A DNA stretch of 64,000 nucleotides from a virus: positions 62,001 to 126,000 of the IMG/VR virus record IMGVR_UViG_3300031669_000002; one strand, given 5' to 3'. Shown here piece by piece: positions 35,101 to 44,039 of the stretch. The position numbers were made by a program, and so were the translations under genes. The notes under the pieces were generated by a model. That model worked only from the letters and a program-made list of their open reading frames with translations. It ran no database searches and was not told where the DNA came from. How positions within the stretch are numbered: the first letter of the stretch is position 1; every line of letters begins with the position of its first letter.

Positions 35101-38100
35101 ACAGTTAGATCAAGCAGCATTCAAAACAGGAATGTTGCCTAACTTATCATACAATGCATCTAAGTTTTTAGATATGTATGATGTTGATAACCAAGTTGCA
35201 GATCAAAACATAAACGAATATGCAATGGGATTAATCGGATATCGAGATAGAGATTATTTAACACAGCTCAGAGTAGATACTACTTCTCAAGTTAAATTTT
35301 ATCAAGGTTTTATTCGTGATAAAGGAACAAAGAATGCAGTTAATGCATTAGCAAGTGCTACCTTTGAGAACCTGAACGGCACACTAAACTTTTATGAAGA
35401 GTGGGCATTTAGGGTAGGTAACTATGGGTCAACATTGAGCAATCAATTCTTAGAGGTTCAACTATACGATAATCTTTATAAATATGATCCGATGTCTTTT
35501 GCTTTGTTGAATAATAATGAAACAACAACTGATACGGGTGTAGTTGGTGTGTATGAAAGCGACTTATATAAAAAACCACTTACTTTTACACCCGCAATAA
35601 TTGAGAATAGATCACCAGAGTCAATCTATTCCAGCGACATAGCATCAGCAGGATATGTTAACCTAAACGACGTTGATGCAACAGTGTTTGATATAACAGA
35701 TGCTGCTTCATTGAATGCATTAGTGCCGTCGATTAGTACAGGTTTCAAATTATGGGTAGCAAAAGATAACACTAGTAACTGGAATGTTTATAGATTAGCA
35801 GAAGCATTGGCTAAAGTTATTGATGTATTATACCAATTGAATAACTTTGCTTTGTTTACAACAAGCACGACTCATGGGTTAGTTGCAGGTGATATATTCG
35901 TAGTTAAGGGATTCTCAAGTCTTGTTGATGGATTTTACACGGTAATACGATCAGTTGATGACCAAACAAATAATATCTATACCTTATTTGTTGCAATAAC
36001 AGATAGTTTAAATGCAGCACTTATCGTTACCCCAGAGATTACGGGCGACGGAAACATGTTTAATCTAAGTAGCATGAGAGTTAAATATCAGACTAATATA
36101 TTAGATATAACTCCGGGACTAGGTTGGATAAACAACGATAAGGTATGGATCGACACCAATGATGCAAACTCAAACTGGGCAGTATATCAGAAAACAGACC
36201 CATGGAACTTCGTTGATGCATTAGCACTATACTCCACGCAGATCACAGCAAATGCATTAGTGGGATCTTCAATTGCATCAACGTCTGATGGTCTACTTGT
36301 TGCCATTGGCGCACCAAGTAGTAATTTATTACCAAATGATGGTTCAATAAAAATCTTTACAAGAACACTTGCGGGCAATTATATTCCCGGCAATTCTATA
36401 AATCCTTCTCTATCGCCTAACAGACCATTTATTTCGAATATTACTTTATATAACATACCGTATCTTGGTTCGCCAATACCAGGTACCGCACCATTTAAGT
36501 TAAGTCTGAGTAATCTAGGATTCACTCCAAATCCATTAAACATAGTAACTGTGGTGTGGGATGATATTTGGGTTCCTGGGCTTGTGCCAGATAGCTTATC
36601 TAACCCTGCAGGAATAGGCGTACCATTAATTTCAGGAATACAAAACGACTATGTTATCACATATAACGATCCTGACCCACTATTTTTAGGTCAGACTACA
36701 ATAACTTTTAGAAATAATCCTACATTGCACGGGGCAGCGAGTTCGCTTCGATTTAGACTTGCTGAGGTAGAACCAGAAAAATTTGGTGAATCTCTTGATA
36801 TAAAACAAAATACAATTGCAGTAGGTTCTCCGGGATATAGAGGTGCTGGTCCAAATGAAGGAAGAGTTGCAATCTATAACATCGATTCAACCGGTACTAT
36901 CTCAATGACTCAAAGTATAGATCCAGAATTGTTGAATGCTACCTATAACACTCTTGCTACATATCAATATATTGCAACAGACGATCTTTTTGGTAGTTCT
37001 GTGTCACTAAGTGATGATGCACAGTGGTTATTTGTTGGGTCTCCACACTCACAGTGGAACGGGATTATTGGGTCTGTTTATGCATTTGCTCTTAAAGATA
37101 TCACGTCATCAACACAGACTATTACAACAAGCGGAAATATTACTACTTACCCACTAACGATATCTAATATTAGCAATCAATTAGGCATAACTGTATTGAA
37201 TCAGTTTTACAGTTTAATACCAAACGTCGATTATGTCATTGATATAAACGCAAGCACTATTACGTTTACAAAGAATCCCGCAGGAAAAATTTATCAAGTA
37301 AATCAGGGCCCATATTACGATTTTAATTCGGTTATTGCGCCAAATGATGGTGATTTAGGGGATCAATTTGGATCAGTAGTTAAGTCTCAAGCAGATGGTC
37401 GATATGTAGTAGTTGGAGCTAAGAACAAAACAATAAATGCTCAAGCATCTGTTGGTCAAAGTTATCTATTTACGCGAAGCGTACAAGATATAATTGGTGA
37501 TGGCATAACTTCTTCATTTAACCTGTATCAAGTACCAAACACTCAATCAAATGCTTATGCCTCAACATACTCATTGAGCGGGCAAGAATACACCCAAGTG
37601 TTAGATACAAATACTAGCGTATCTACATACAACCTGACATTTACTGCAAACACAGATGCGATTATTACAGTAACTCCAAATGTTCCGCCAGCATTAAGCT
37701 ATACAATTGATTATAGTACAAACCAGATTATATTTAATACAAATCCGGGTAACATTCAATGCAATATTACTCAGACTATAACATCTACCTATAATTTTGT
37801 ACCTAATGTTACGCCAAATGTTTATTTAAGTGGTAGCACAATAAGTTTTGGCGCAGCTCCAGGAAAGAATTTAGTGCTGCATGTAGAGCTAAACAATTTT
37901 AGTCAAATTCAAACATTTAATTCTAATAATGCACTTCTACTAGATAGCGGAGCAAACTTTGGTAATGCTGTTACCCTATCTTCTACGCTTGATGAAGTTT
38001 TTGTAGGGGCAACCGGAAGCACTTCACAAGATGGTAGAGTCTTTAGATTTACTAATCCAAGTATCACATACAATACAATATTACTTGATTTGGTTCCTAC

Positions 38101-41100
38101 TGCATCAAATATTATTATTAATAACAAGTTTATTGACTTAACTAGCGCCAATGCGAATGTTTATGCAATTTTGTCGACTATTACTAGTGCTAACATTGTT
38201 GGATTATCAAGTTCGATTGAAGGAAATGCAATTAGATTGACCTATAACTCTACAAAAGCCAACGATAGTCTTACCGTATTAGAAACTAACACAGCAGGCG
38301 AAATAGTTTCATTGGGCTCGCCGCTGATCAATACTCAAACTCTTGTTCATCCTGTAATAAGTCAGTATATTTTTAGCAATAGTCAGTTTGGTAGCACACT
38401 TGCATATGATAATGTTTCTGGTACACTAGTTGCGGCTGCATCAAACTCGCCTACAATTGAGAATTTCCAGCTTGACGGGTTTAGCACAACATTTGACGGC
38501 AACTCAACAAGAATATTTGATAAGTTAGACAACACTGGTGCAGTATATGCATTTGAAGAATTATATAATCCACTTAATTCGATTGATGTTCCGTCAAAGT
38601 TTATCTTTACTCAATCGTTCGCGCCAGCAAGCTTAGTAGCAAACATTAATTTTGGCTCGGCGATTGCAATGAACTACAACTCAATATTCATCGGTGCGAA
38701 TAATGCAGATGTTACGCCAGTAGATGCACTTGGTGTGACGGGTAATATAGTACCAAGAGCTGGAAATGTATTTTATTACAGTAATCCAACAGTTACATCA
38801 GCGTGGGGACAAATTCGTCAAGAAGCACCTAAGGTGGATCTTGCTAGTGTCTCAAGAATATTCCTATACGATAGAACATCGCAGGCTATATTATCATCGT
38901 TAGATTATATTGATCCAGCAAAAGGTAAAATTTTGGGTGCTGCTGAACAAGATATTACATTCAAATCAGCGTTTGATCCTGCAAAGTATAATGTAGGCAC
39001 AAATGCTAACACGTCAGTCAGACAAAATTATCATTGGGGGAAAACCCAGGTAGGACAGATATGGTGGGATCTATCTAAGGTACAGTATATAGACTACGAG
39101 CAAGACACACTAAGTTATCGAATTAAGAATTGGGGTTCTTTATTTCCAGGATCTACTATTGAGATAAATGAGTGGGTAGAAAGTAGTGTGTTGCCATCTC
39201 AATATTCGGGAGACGGAACAGTAAAGTATCCAGATAATAGCGCGTATGTTCAATCGACCATGCTAAATTCATCAACTGGCTTTATTGTAACAACCTATTA
39301 TTATTGGGTAACAAATAGAACTACGCTTGACCCTAGTTTAACTTTTAGACGATCAACTGCACTGACTATTGCAAATATGATTAAGTCTCCGGCAACACAG
39401 GGAATACCGTACGCAGCAATCATACAAGATAATGCTCTTGCTATGTATAGCGCAAACCAGTATTTGAATGCAGATAGAACAATCATGCATATAGACTACG
39501 AGAAGTTAGCAAATGAAAATATTATTCACAATGAGTATGAGTTGATACAAGAAAACTCGCCTAATGCAATAATACCATCAGACATAGTAAGCAAACTTAT
39601 TGATAGTCTTACTGGTGCTGATGCATTTGGTAACCCTGTACCAGATGTACAACTTGGTGTAGCAGAACGCTACGGCATAACTATCAGACCAAGACAGACG
39701 ATGTTCATTGACAATCTGACTGCAACAAAAAATATGGTAGAGTTCGCAAATACAGTATTCTTAACATTGCCGGTCGTCGAAGAATTTGATCTAACTAACT
39801 TGTATCTTTCAGATCCTGTTCCAGTTACTTGGGGTAATTTATATCCTGTTGCTTGGAAGATTAATACTCAATATGTAGCAGATGAACTAGTATCGTACAA
39901 CGGAAAAACTTACCTAGTTAAATTTGACCTTAATTCGGGAACATATTTTAATGCTCCGTATTATGCCGAAACAATATTGCCTGATGTATCAGTGTCTACT
40001 CCGATTGAGCTTACCTACTTAGATACCTCGTTGTTGTCTATACATCAAGTTATATTAGTAGAACAAGACTCAAATTACAATAATGGTTGGTCTCTATATC
40101 AATTAGGTATCAATAGAACATTTACTGTTATTAGAACAGAGACATATCAAACTTCTAACTACTGGAGCAAAGTAGACTGGTTTGATTCTACATATGACCC
40201 AACCATTAAACCTACCCATACAGTCGGAACTATTCCTGACATTGGAAATCTAACTTTAGTAAGCGGCGACACAGTATGGGTCTTAAATAACGGCGCAGGA
40301 CTATTCATTGTTTATAAAGTAAACACAGATTTGAGTTTATCACTAGTCGGACTACAACAAGGAACAATACAGCTTAGTGATGCACTATGGAATCACGCTG
40401 CCTACGAAATCGGCTTTGATAACGATAGATTTGATACTGTTAAGTTTGACCTAAACCCAACAACAGAGTTTAGAAATATTCTTTATGCTCTATATAACAA
40501 TATCTTTACAAATAGTCTTGCGGGCGAGTTTAACAATATGTTCTTCATATTGCTTAATTATATTCTTTCTGAACAGAGAACAATTGACTGGGCAATTAAG
40601 ACAAGCTTTGTTTCTGTGTTGCACCAACTTCGTAAACTACTGCAATATCCGAACTATATTGAAGACAACCAAACTTATTATCAGAGCTATATCGACGAAG
40701 TTAAACCTTATCGAACAACAATTCGCGAATATGTCATTGACTATCAAGGCGATGACCTAGTAAGAGTTCACCCAACTGACTTTGATTTGCCACCATATTT
40801 TGACACAGAGTTTAATATGTGGCGTAGTCCCAACGGAGAACACGCTAAGGATACATTGATTTTGTCTACTTATCCGCAGTATGCTGATTGGAATGCAAAT
40901 CATACATATTCTATTGGTAACGTGGCAATAATATCTGGCGGAATAGGATATACAGATCCGCCTGAAATTATAGTAGAAGGCGGAGGTGGTACAGGTGCAA
41001 TACTTCAATCTTCAATAGATTTAAACGGAATAGTAAAGTTTATCAAGGTTGTTAAACCGGGATATGGATATACGACCACGCCGACACTACTAGTAAGAGG

Positions 41101-43846
41101 AAATGGAGTAGATTCGACCGGCGCACAAACATGTAGATTATATCCGCTACTGTCAAATACTTTAGTTAGGGGTATGAACACATCAATTAAATTTGATAGA
41201 GTATCATATTCATCAACTGTCAAACACTGGGCAAAAAATATTACTCTCAACGGAGGAGACATAGTATCATACAACGGCGCAGTTTATACAGTTAATGGAA
41301 ATTCCTCAATTACGACAGGTGTTGTGTTTGAGTTATCTAATTACACACCAACTTCAATAGATACGCTTAACGCAGCAGATAGAGTTAATGCATTCTACGC
41401 GCCGACAGAAGGAATGCCACCAAACATACTATCTAATCTCTTTACTGGTATTGATTATTCTGGAGTCATTGTTGACGGTACAGACTTTGTTCACTATGTT
41501 GACGCAAACGGAATTGAATACACAGTTGATGCACACGGTAATAAATTACCACTTGATTCTAATATCCAGAGTTATTTTGGAGATTCCTTACTAGGAACTA
41601 GACCTCAAGATATTAATATCGACGGCGGACACTTCATTGATACTTGGAATAGTCATGCGCCAGAAGAGCTAGTACCAGGCAGAGTATTTGATACATTAGA
41701 TATTAAGGTATTTACTGCTAACTTGGCTGCCGGACCAACATACTCCGATTCAGTTGGTTACAGAATGTCTAAAGCAATGACAGTAGAATCAAATACTACA
41801 ATAGATGCTTTATTAGCAGTACCGACAACATTTGATACGAATACAACGACACTTGATTTTATAAATCTTGAACTAGCCTGGGAATTTAAACGTATATCAG
41901 CAGCATTGACTACGACACTGGCAAAAGATTTATTCTTAGTTGAGACTGTAGATAAATTACTTGTAGGTGATTCATATACTATTACCTCAGTTGGCAATAC
42001 AGACTTTATCGCATTGGGTGCAGCAAGTAACACTGTCGGAGAAGTATTTACTGCTAACACCGGCATAGTCAACGTGGGAAATCTTGTTTCTGGAATGAGC
42101 TATAAAATTTCAAGCTTAGGCAATACTGATTTTACTTTATCTGGTGCAACAAGTGTTTCTGCTGGACACTTTAATTCTAATACTTATATTATTGAGTCGT
42201 CGGGAGACACCGACTTTATATCTCTTGGTGCAATGGACAACTTACCCGGAACAGTATTTACATACACCGGTGAGTTCTCTACACCTAAAGAATTACTAAA
42301 TGGAAACACATACATCATTAGTCAAACTGGAACAACCGACTTTGTTGCTCTGGGTGCATCAGCAAGTATAGTTGGGCTTCCGTTTATTGCAAATACATCG
42401 GCTATAGTTAATGCAGGAAATCTTACCATTGGTAAGACATATAGTATTATTTCTGCCGGTAATACAGACTTTGTTGCTCTTGGTGCAGCAAGATCTACTA
42501 CAGGAGAATTATTTACCTACGGAGATCAAAAAGTTAATGCAGGTTCTCTTGTAATAAACAAGAATTATGCAATCACTAGTGTCGGTAATACAGACTTTGT
42601 TGCTCTTGGTGCAGCAACTAACACTGTCGGAGAAGTATTTACTGCTAACATCGGCATAGTCAACGCAGGTTCGATTGGGGTTAATACTGCATATAGAATC
42701 ACAGTGCAGGGAAATACTGACTTTGTTGCTCTTGGTGCAGCAACTAACACTGTCGGAGAAACATTTGTATATCAACAAGTTCCAGTCACAGCTGGAAGTT
42801 TTGTAATCGGAAAAACATATACAATCATTAATCCGGGAAATACAGATTTTACTTTAATAGGATCATCAAGTAACTTAGTAGGTACATCTTTTGTTGCTAC
42901 AGGTACAGGAAATGTAGGAGAGACTGGCGTAACACTTGGACCAAGGATGTTAAGAGCAGGATCATTTGTGGTAGGTAAGGCGTATATTATCGTATCTCTG
43001 GGGAATACTGATTTCACTGCGGCTGGTGCATCTTCTAACACAGTAGGAACATCTTTTTTCGCAATAAATGCAGGTGTTGGTACAGGATCAGTTGATCCAA
43101 ATACTGGTTCAGGAATAGTAGACCCAAGTGCAGGTACAGGCATAGCTGATCCTAATTCGGGAACAGGAATAGTAGATCCATTTAACGGTTCCGGCATTGC
43201 AAGTGGACCAATGATCGCTGTCACTTCAAGTTTATTTACTGTAGGAAAGACATACAAGATAAGTTATCCAGGAACGACCGACTTTGTTGCATTAGGCGCA
43301 GCAAGTAACACTGTCGGAGAAGTATTTACTGCTTCCTCAACTGGAACAGGAACAGGAATAGTAGATCCAAATATAGGTACAGGAACTGCATATATTAGAG
43401 AATTTGTTGCTACTTCTTCAGGGTCAGGAACTGGATTAGTTGCTGTTGCAGGAAACGGAACAATATCGCCTATGCAAATTCACGTAACTAACGGCTCTAA
43501 CCTATATTATCCAAATCCACTAAGACAGTCCCCGGGTATTGTTTATATCAATAGTGAGAAGATTATTTATTGGGGATTAGATGCAACTGCGGGAATAATT
43601 ACAAACTTCCGTCGAGGAACATGGGGTACAGGATCAGAGGACTTCTATCCAGCAGGAACGGCGGTAGTTGATGCAAGCGTAAGTCAATTGATTCCAGGAA
43701 ATACACTAACAACATCGTGGCTTGATCTGGCAATTTCCCCTAATCCGCCAGCCGTAATATTAGAAGGAAACGGTTTATTAGCAAGCAGCACGCCACAGGC
43801 ACTCTTCTTGCAATCAAGTCCGGTAAATTTGCCAAGCTTACCCTAA
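29138..43846 (+). CDS. Giant virion structural protein, 4902 aa, with beta-propeller and repeat domains
   Basis: This is the longest gene in the window. The N-terminus (LPLIFQTPANQKFLNATLDQ, then VDGYIGRKFAPTYRAG and FDKFVNFSEYYWLPTGPDP) looks like a conserved attachment domain. Position after gp6 matches gp7 in T4, but similarity to gp7 (1032 aa) is not visible. Residues about 2365-3215 hold seven FG-GAP-like blades (FGESLDIKQNTIAVGSPG, FGSSVSLSDDAQWLFVGSP, FGNAVTLSSTLDEVFVGAT), separated by DYxIxxxxxxITF beta modules. Carbohydrate-binding-like W...Y..G..V.Y.g..Y units occur at several places. Residues about 4269-4755 hold ten GNTDF repeats. It probably forms a baseplate-attached arm or fibre that binds the cell surface. 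Confidence 0.85.
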   Translation: MIIKTLSYLPLIFQTPANQKFLNATLDQLVTQPDFKRVDGYIGRKFAPTYRAGDNYVPEPTAERQNYQLEPSVVSLDINGETQFFSTYTDLLQQIEYYGGITNNHTRLFDQESYTFDGKIDFDKFVNFSEYYWLPTGPDPVNVYSVSSNLRQTFDITRNLAVNAYTISGFNNSPNPEIILARGGVYQFVVDQPGFNFWIQTDIGTSGTKLTQPNISTRQILGVDNNGTDNGTVTFTVPQADAQDGFITMPLVQSIDFATNLLYSDIQGKNLATFAGIDGVSSNLPGKYLIFTSNDTNASNWGNTDPSHWNGIWQIQLSGANINLVWIKDIPVGEKVFIKSGSTYVNLEFYKITTGQLEQVPPASASLNILYYADSTNPGFYGTIRVVDPLTFQIDVETEILGKQSYTSPNGVVFTNGLKITLNNTVTPASYAGNTYYVEGVGSSIKLLPVDLYGGTSTLDYIVINRSSIDGNSWSKTNSWFHSDVIAATSTYNNTVPLLDQLTRASRPIIEFSPNLQLFNYGRVEKPYVNILDFTSTDAFTQVQGSVLFDPAVYKTGETIIFAADQDPNVKNKIYNIDIATIAGGAYTVSESSPTAIGSLVAGETYVIDILGTTNWAAVGAAVPTPGIPFVATGPGTGTGIAYHIIYTRPGHFVSGQTYQITDVGTMNWSLLGVSSPTVGLQFIASFIGNDATTGTGAAQFVTQPESFINLTEVLNGDVLAYDVVIPNTGMLVKLNPSNNSQFDTNTSFRTIDYSLLPADIGTLSLTTVNGYGTAGTLIKGYQYEIKYAGTTDFTLYGSPDNLVGTIFTATNTNLPTTGQQTGIAQLLNIVDSGFVSGKSYWFNGINWVQSQQKTSTNQSPLFDIVDNNLISLGDPTIYYATSFKGCPIFTYLQGTGTADPALGFPISYRNINNVGDIEFTNNYDTDTFNQLVGLTTVTNNVNSGFIPVIVDRTTIIKENMWVKKFENSKQYQIFSAVYDGSTSNFQIDILPDQSQFIPNLKVYVNSIELVSTSYSITTVGIVNYLTISSTLSVGDEIDILIYSATQVSTAGYYEIPSNLDYNALNENFTVLTHGQFRNHVATIASNTTEILGKVPGQSNLRDLSVKTFGGSILQHSSPLIYSELFLLNKDLNFMDASTYVQLEYNRFKNKFLEAFPSVVDAGILDPAVAVDTILLQLNTVKNDKSPWYYSDMVPYGGNKVTTTYTVLNVDITAYEIASIFNDNILGNKAILVYLNGSQLVKGIDFTFDQTRPAINFIKLLNYGDTITINTYSNTDGNFIPETPTKLGLYPKFTPEKFVDSSYQSSPIVIRGHDGSITPAFGDMRDELLLELEKRIYNNIKVEYTTSKFDLFKFIPGKFRETEYTKAEFDQILSRSFMEWISNNRTDYSDNQWFQSGNQWSWTYSSFKDKIDGSYLPGYWKGIYKYFYDTDAPHLRAWEMLGFSEMPDWWIDTYGPAPYTAGNKVLWDDLESGTIVQGTRAGTYSQYARPGLSTVIPVDVYGNLLSPNEFLVTGFNGSTVDDTFVFGDNGPVENAWRTSSHYPFAVQRAIALMKPALYFAQLANVQDYSNTNELGQWLFVDNNRRITLKTLEVNGEVITPLTATAINPTGSILRQAGYLNWISDYVAGYGASSPTMIHSYLDTLSVKLGYRAAGFTDQSFISIFADQASPNSTNKSIVIPNENYQVYVHKSAPISSIVYSAVIIEKTPRGFSVSGYSTEQPYFTIIPSNPNNNFYTISAAGLTGVIYNDYQPLTITVPYGHEFVNKQQVVDFLTSYGRYLISLGFTFTEVDPDLQIAKDWILAAKEFLTWTQQGWAVGNIIVVSPISNSISLTVNNGVVDEITNFPNGSKVMDVGFNVIKSNLFTVIRDTSEFNLTTAAPNITIGLLDVDVVQYENALIFDNTTVFNDVIYAPELGNRQYRLKLIGDVTSSWTGEFNPPGLIYSNPSVQAWQQGKDYRQGDIVGYNNFLYSALQDIDATNTFNYSYWAQLDQAAFKTGMLPNLSYNASKFLDMYDVDNQVADQNINEYAMGLIGYRDRDYLTQLRVDTTSQVKFYQGFIRDKGTKNAVNALASATFENLNGTLNFYEEWAFRVGNYGSTLSNQFLEVQLYDNLYKYDPMSFALLNNNETTTDTGVVGVYESDLYKKPLTFTPAIIENRSPESIYSSDIASAGYVNLNDVDATVFDITDAASLNALVPSISTGFKLWVAKDNTSNWNVYRLAEALAKVIDVLYQLNNFALFTTSTTHGLVAGDIFVVKGFSSLVDGFYTVIRSVDDQTNNIYTLFVAITDSLNAALIVTPEITGDGNMFNLSSMRVKYQTNILDITPGLGWINNDKVWIDTNDANSNWAVYQKTDPWNFVDALALYSTQITANALVGSSIASTSDGLLVAIGAPSSNLLPNDGSIKIFTRTLAGNYIPGNSINPSLSPNRPFISNITLYNIPYLGSPIPGTAPFKLSLSNLGFTPNPLNIVTVVWDDIWVPGLVPDSLSNPAGIGVPLISGIQNDYVITYNDPDPLFLGQTTITFRNNPTLHGAASSLRFRLAEVEPEKFGESLDIKQNTIAVGSPGYRGAGPNEGRVAIYNIDSTGTISMTQSIDPELLNATYNTLATYQYIATDDLFGSSVSLSDDAQWLFVGSPHSQWNGIIGSVYAFALKDITSSTQTITTSGNITTYPLTISNISNQLGITVLNQFYSLIPNVDYVIDINASTITFTKNPAGKIYQVNQGPYYDFNSVIAPNDGDLGDQFGSVVKSQADGRYVVVGAKNKTINAQASVGQSYLFTRSVQDIIGDGITSSFNLYQVPNTQSNAYASTYSLSGQEYTQVLDTNTSVSTYNLTFTANTDAIITVTPNVPPALSYTIDYSTNQIIFNTNPGNIQCNITQTITSTYNFVPNVTPNVYLSGSTISFGAAPGKNLVLHVELNNFSQIQTFNSNNALLLDSGANFGNAVTLSSTLDEVFVGATGSTSQDGRVFRFTNPSITYNTILLDLVPTASNIIINNKFIDLTSANANVYAILSTITSANIVGLSSSIEGNAIRLTYNSTKANDSLTVLETNTAGEIVSLGSPLINTQTLVHPVISQYIFSNSQFGSTLAYDNVSGTLVAAASNSPTIENFQLDGFSTTFDGNSTRIFDKLDNTGAVYAFEELYNPLNSIDVPSKFIFTQSFAPASLVANINFGSAIAMNYNSIFIGANNADVTPVDALGVTGNIVPRAGNVFYYSNPTVTSAWGQIRQEAPKVDLASVSRIFLYDRTSQAILSSLDYIDPAKGKILGAAEQDITFKSAFDPAKYNVGTNANTSVRQNYHWGKTQVGQIWWDLSKVQYIDYEQDTLSYRIKNWGSLFPGSTIEINEWVESSVLPSQYSGDGTVKYPDNSAYVQSTMLNSSTGFIVTTYYYWVTNRTTLDPSLTFRRSTALTIANMIKSPATQGIPYAAIIQDNALAMYSANQYLNADRTIMHIDYEKLANENIIHNEYELIQENSPNAIIPSDIVSKLIDSLTGADAFGNPVPDVQLGVAERYGITIRPRQTMFIDNLTATKNMVEFANTVFLTLPVVEEFDLTNLYLSDPVPVTWGNLYPVAWKINTQYVADELVSYNGKTYLVKFDLNSGTYFNAPYYAETILPDVSVSTPIELTYLDTSLLSIHQVILVEQDSNYNNGWSLYQLGINRTFTVIRTETYQTSNYWSKVDWFDSTYDPTIKPTHTVGTIPDIGNLTLVSGDTVWVLNNGAGLFIVYKVNTDLSLSLVGLQQGTIQLSDALWNHAAYEIGFDNDRFDTVKFDLNPTTEFRNILYALYNNIFTNSLAGEFNNMFFILLNYILSEQRTIDWAIKTSFVSVLHQLRKLLQYPNYIEDNQTYYQSYIDEVKPYRTTIREYVIDYQGDDLVRVHPTDFDLPPYFDTEFNMWRSPNGEHAKDTLILSTYPQYADWNANHTYSIGNVAIISGGIGYTDPPEIIVEGGGGTGAILQSSIDLNGIVKFIKVVKPGYGYTTTPTLLVRGNGVDSTGAQTCRLYPLLSNTLVRGMNTSIKFDRVSYSSTVKHWAKNITLNGGDIVSYNGAVYTVNGNSSITTGVVFELSNYTPTSIDTLNAADRVNAFYAPTEGMPPNILSNLFTGIDYSGVIVDGTDFVHYVDANGIEYTVDAHGNKLPLDSNIQSYFGDSLLGTRPQDINIDGGHFIDTWNSHAPEELVPGRVFDTLDIKVFTANLAAGPTYSDSVGYRMSKAMTVESNTTIDALLAVPTTFDTNTTTLDFINLELAWEFKRISAALTTTLAKDLFLVETVDKLLVGDSYTITSVGNTDFIALGAASNTVGEVFTANTGIVNVGNLVSGMSYKISSLGNTDFTLSGATSVSAGHFNSNTYIIESSGDTDFISLGAMDNLPGTVFTYTGEFSTPKELLNGNTYIISQTGTTDFVALGASASIVGLPFIANTSAIVNAGNLTIGKTYSIISAGNTDFVALGAARSTTGELFTYGDQKVNAGSLVINKNYAITSVGNTDFVALGAATNTVGEVFTANIGIVNAGSIGVNTAYRITVQGNTDFVALGAATNTVGETFVYQQVPVTAGSFVIGKTYTIINPGNTDFTLIGSSSNLVGTSFVATGTGNVGETGVTLGPRMLRAGSFVVGKAYIIVSLGNTDFTAAGASSNTVGTSFFAINAGVGTGSVDPNTGSGIVDPSAGTGIADPNSGTGIVDPFNGSGIASGPMIAVTSSLFTVGKTYKISYPGTTDFVALGAASNTVGEVFTASSTGTGTGIVDPNIGTGTAYIREFVATSSGSGTGLVAVAGNGTISPMQIHVTNGSNLYYPNPLRQSPGIVYINSEKIIYWGLDATAGIITNFRRGTWGTGSEDFYPAGTAVVDASVSQLIPGNTLTTSWLDLAISPNPPAVILEGNGLLASSTPQALFLQSSPVNLPSLP
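30930..31600 (+). repeat. Three dispersed G-T-x-x-F/W repeats in the giant gene
   Basis: Within the N-terminal fifth of the giant protein, three units resemble the C-terminal GNTDF array: ETYVIDILGTTNWAAVGA, QTYQITDVGTMNWSLLGV and YQYEIKYAGTTDFTLYGS. They are more diverged than the C-terminal units. Confidence 0.7.
36220..38800 (+). other. Seven FG-GAP-like blades, predicted integrin-type beta-propeller
   Basis: Seven segments share the pattern F-G-x-x-(V/L)-x-(hydrophobic), then hydrophobic-V/I-G-(A/S)-(P/N), then G-x-(V/A)-(Y/F)-x-(F/Y). They begin near 36229, 36770, 36985, 37350, 37945, 38380 and 38640. The first blade has VGSSIASTSDGLLVAIGAP and the last FGSAIAMNYNSIFIGAN. Seven is the number that closes an integrin-alpha-type propeller. 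Extra beta modules are inserted between several blades. Confidence 0.65.
41945..43370 (+). repeat. Ten tandem GNTDF repeats near the end of the giant gene
   Basis: The unit is about 38-45 residues: G-K-x-Y-x-I-x-x-x-G-N-T-D-F-x-x-L-G-A-x-x-N-T-V-G-E-x-F-x-A. Several copies are nearly identical in DNA too: AATACAGACTTTGTTGCTCT occurs at about 42461, 42587 and (as AATACTGACTTTGTTGCTCT) 42713, and AACACTGTCGGAGAAGTATT recurs at about 42029, 42620 and 43308. Between the last units lies a short run of D-P-x-x-G-x-G-I repeats (about 43080-43200). Confidence 0.85.
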
Positions 43847-43852
43847 TTAAAG

Positions 43853-43860
43853 GATAAATA
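43853..43860 (+). promoter_or_regulatory. Late promoter GATAAATA, 5 bases before an ATG
   Basis: Spacer ATACT to ATG 43866. It also serves the following fibre genes. Confidence 0.7.
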
Positions 43861-43865
43861 ATACT

Positions 43866-44039
43866 ATGACCAATATATTAAAAGACACAGAAAAAGACAC
43901 AAAGAATCCTCCGCTTAGGGAAGTCATTGACCATAAATCAGAGAAAACCCCCGACGATGCAGCAGGATTGCATGTTGAGGCTAAATTTAGAATATTTGAG
44001 CCTGTATCTAATAAAACAATAGTAGAGGGAAAAGGATAA
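43866..44039 (+). CDS. Small protein of 57 aa preceding the fibre genes
   Basis: The protein has 57 residues: MTNILKDTEKDTKNPPLREV, then DDAAGLHVEAKFRIFEPVSN. The stop overlaps the next ATG (TAATG). The segment GLHVEAKFRIFEP resembles the start of the next gene product (IEGHVKIHNPESGE), so it may be a short N-terminal duplication of that protein or a small partner in the same complex. No family is recognised. Gene reality is supported by the promoter, the coupling and the intact frame. Confidence 0.7.
   Translation: MTNILKDTEKDTKNPPLREVIDHKSEKTPDDAAGLHVEAKFRIFEPVSNKTIVEGKG

Noticed and set aside
42509-42778. Minus-strand frames opposite the GNTDF repeats.
   Set aside because: They are Cys/Ser-rich antisense products of the repeat DNA with no start signals.
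41945-43370. CRISPR-like array.
   Set aside because: The repeats are in-frame coding units without spacers of regular length.
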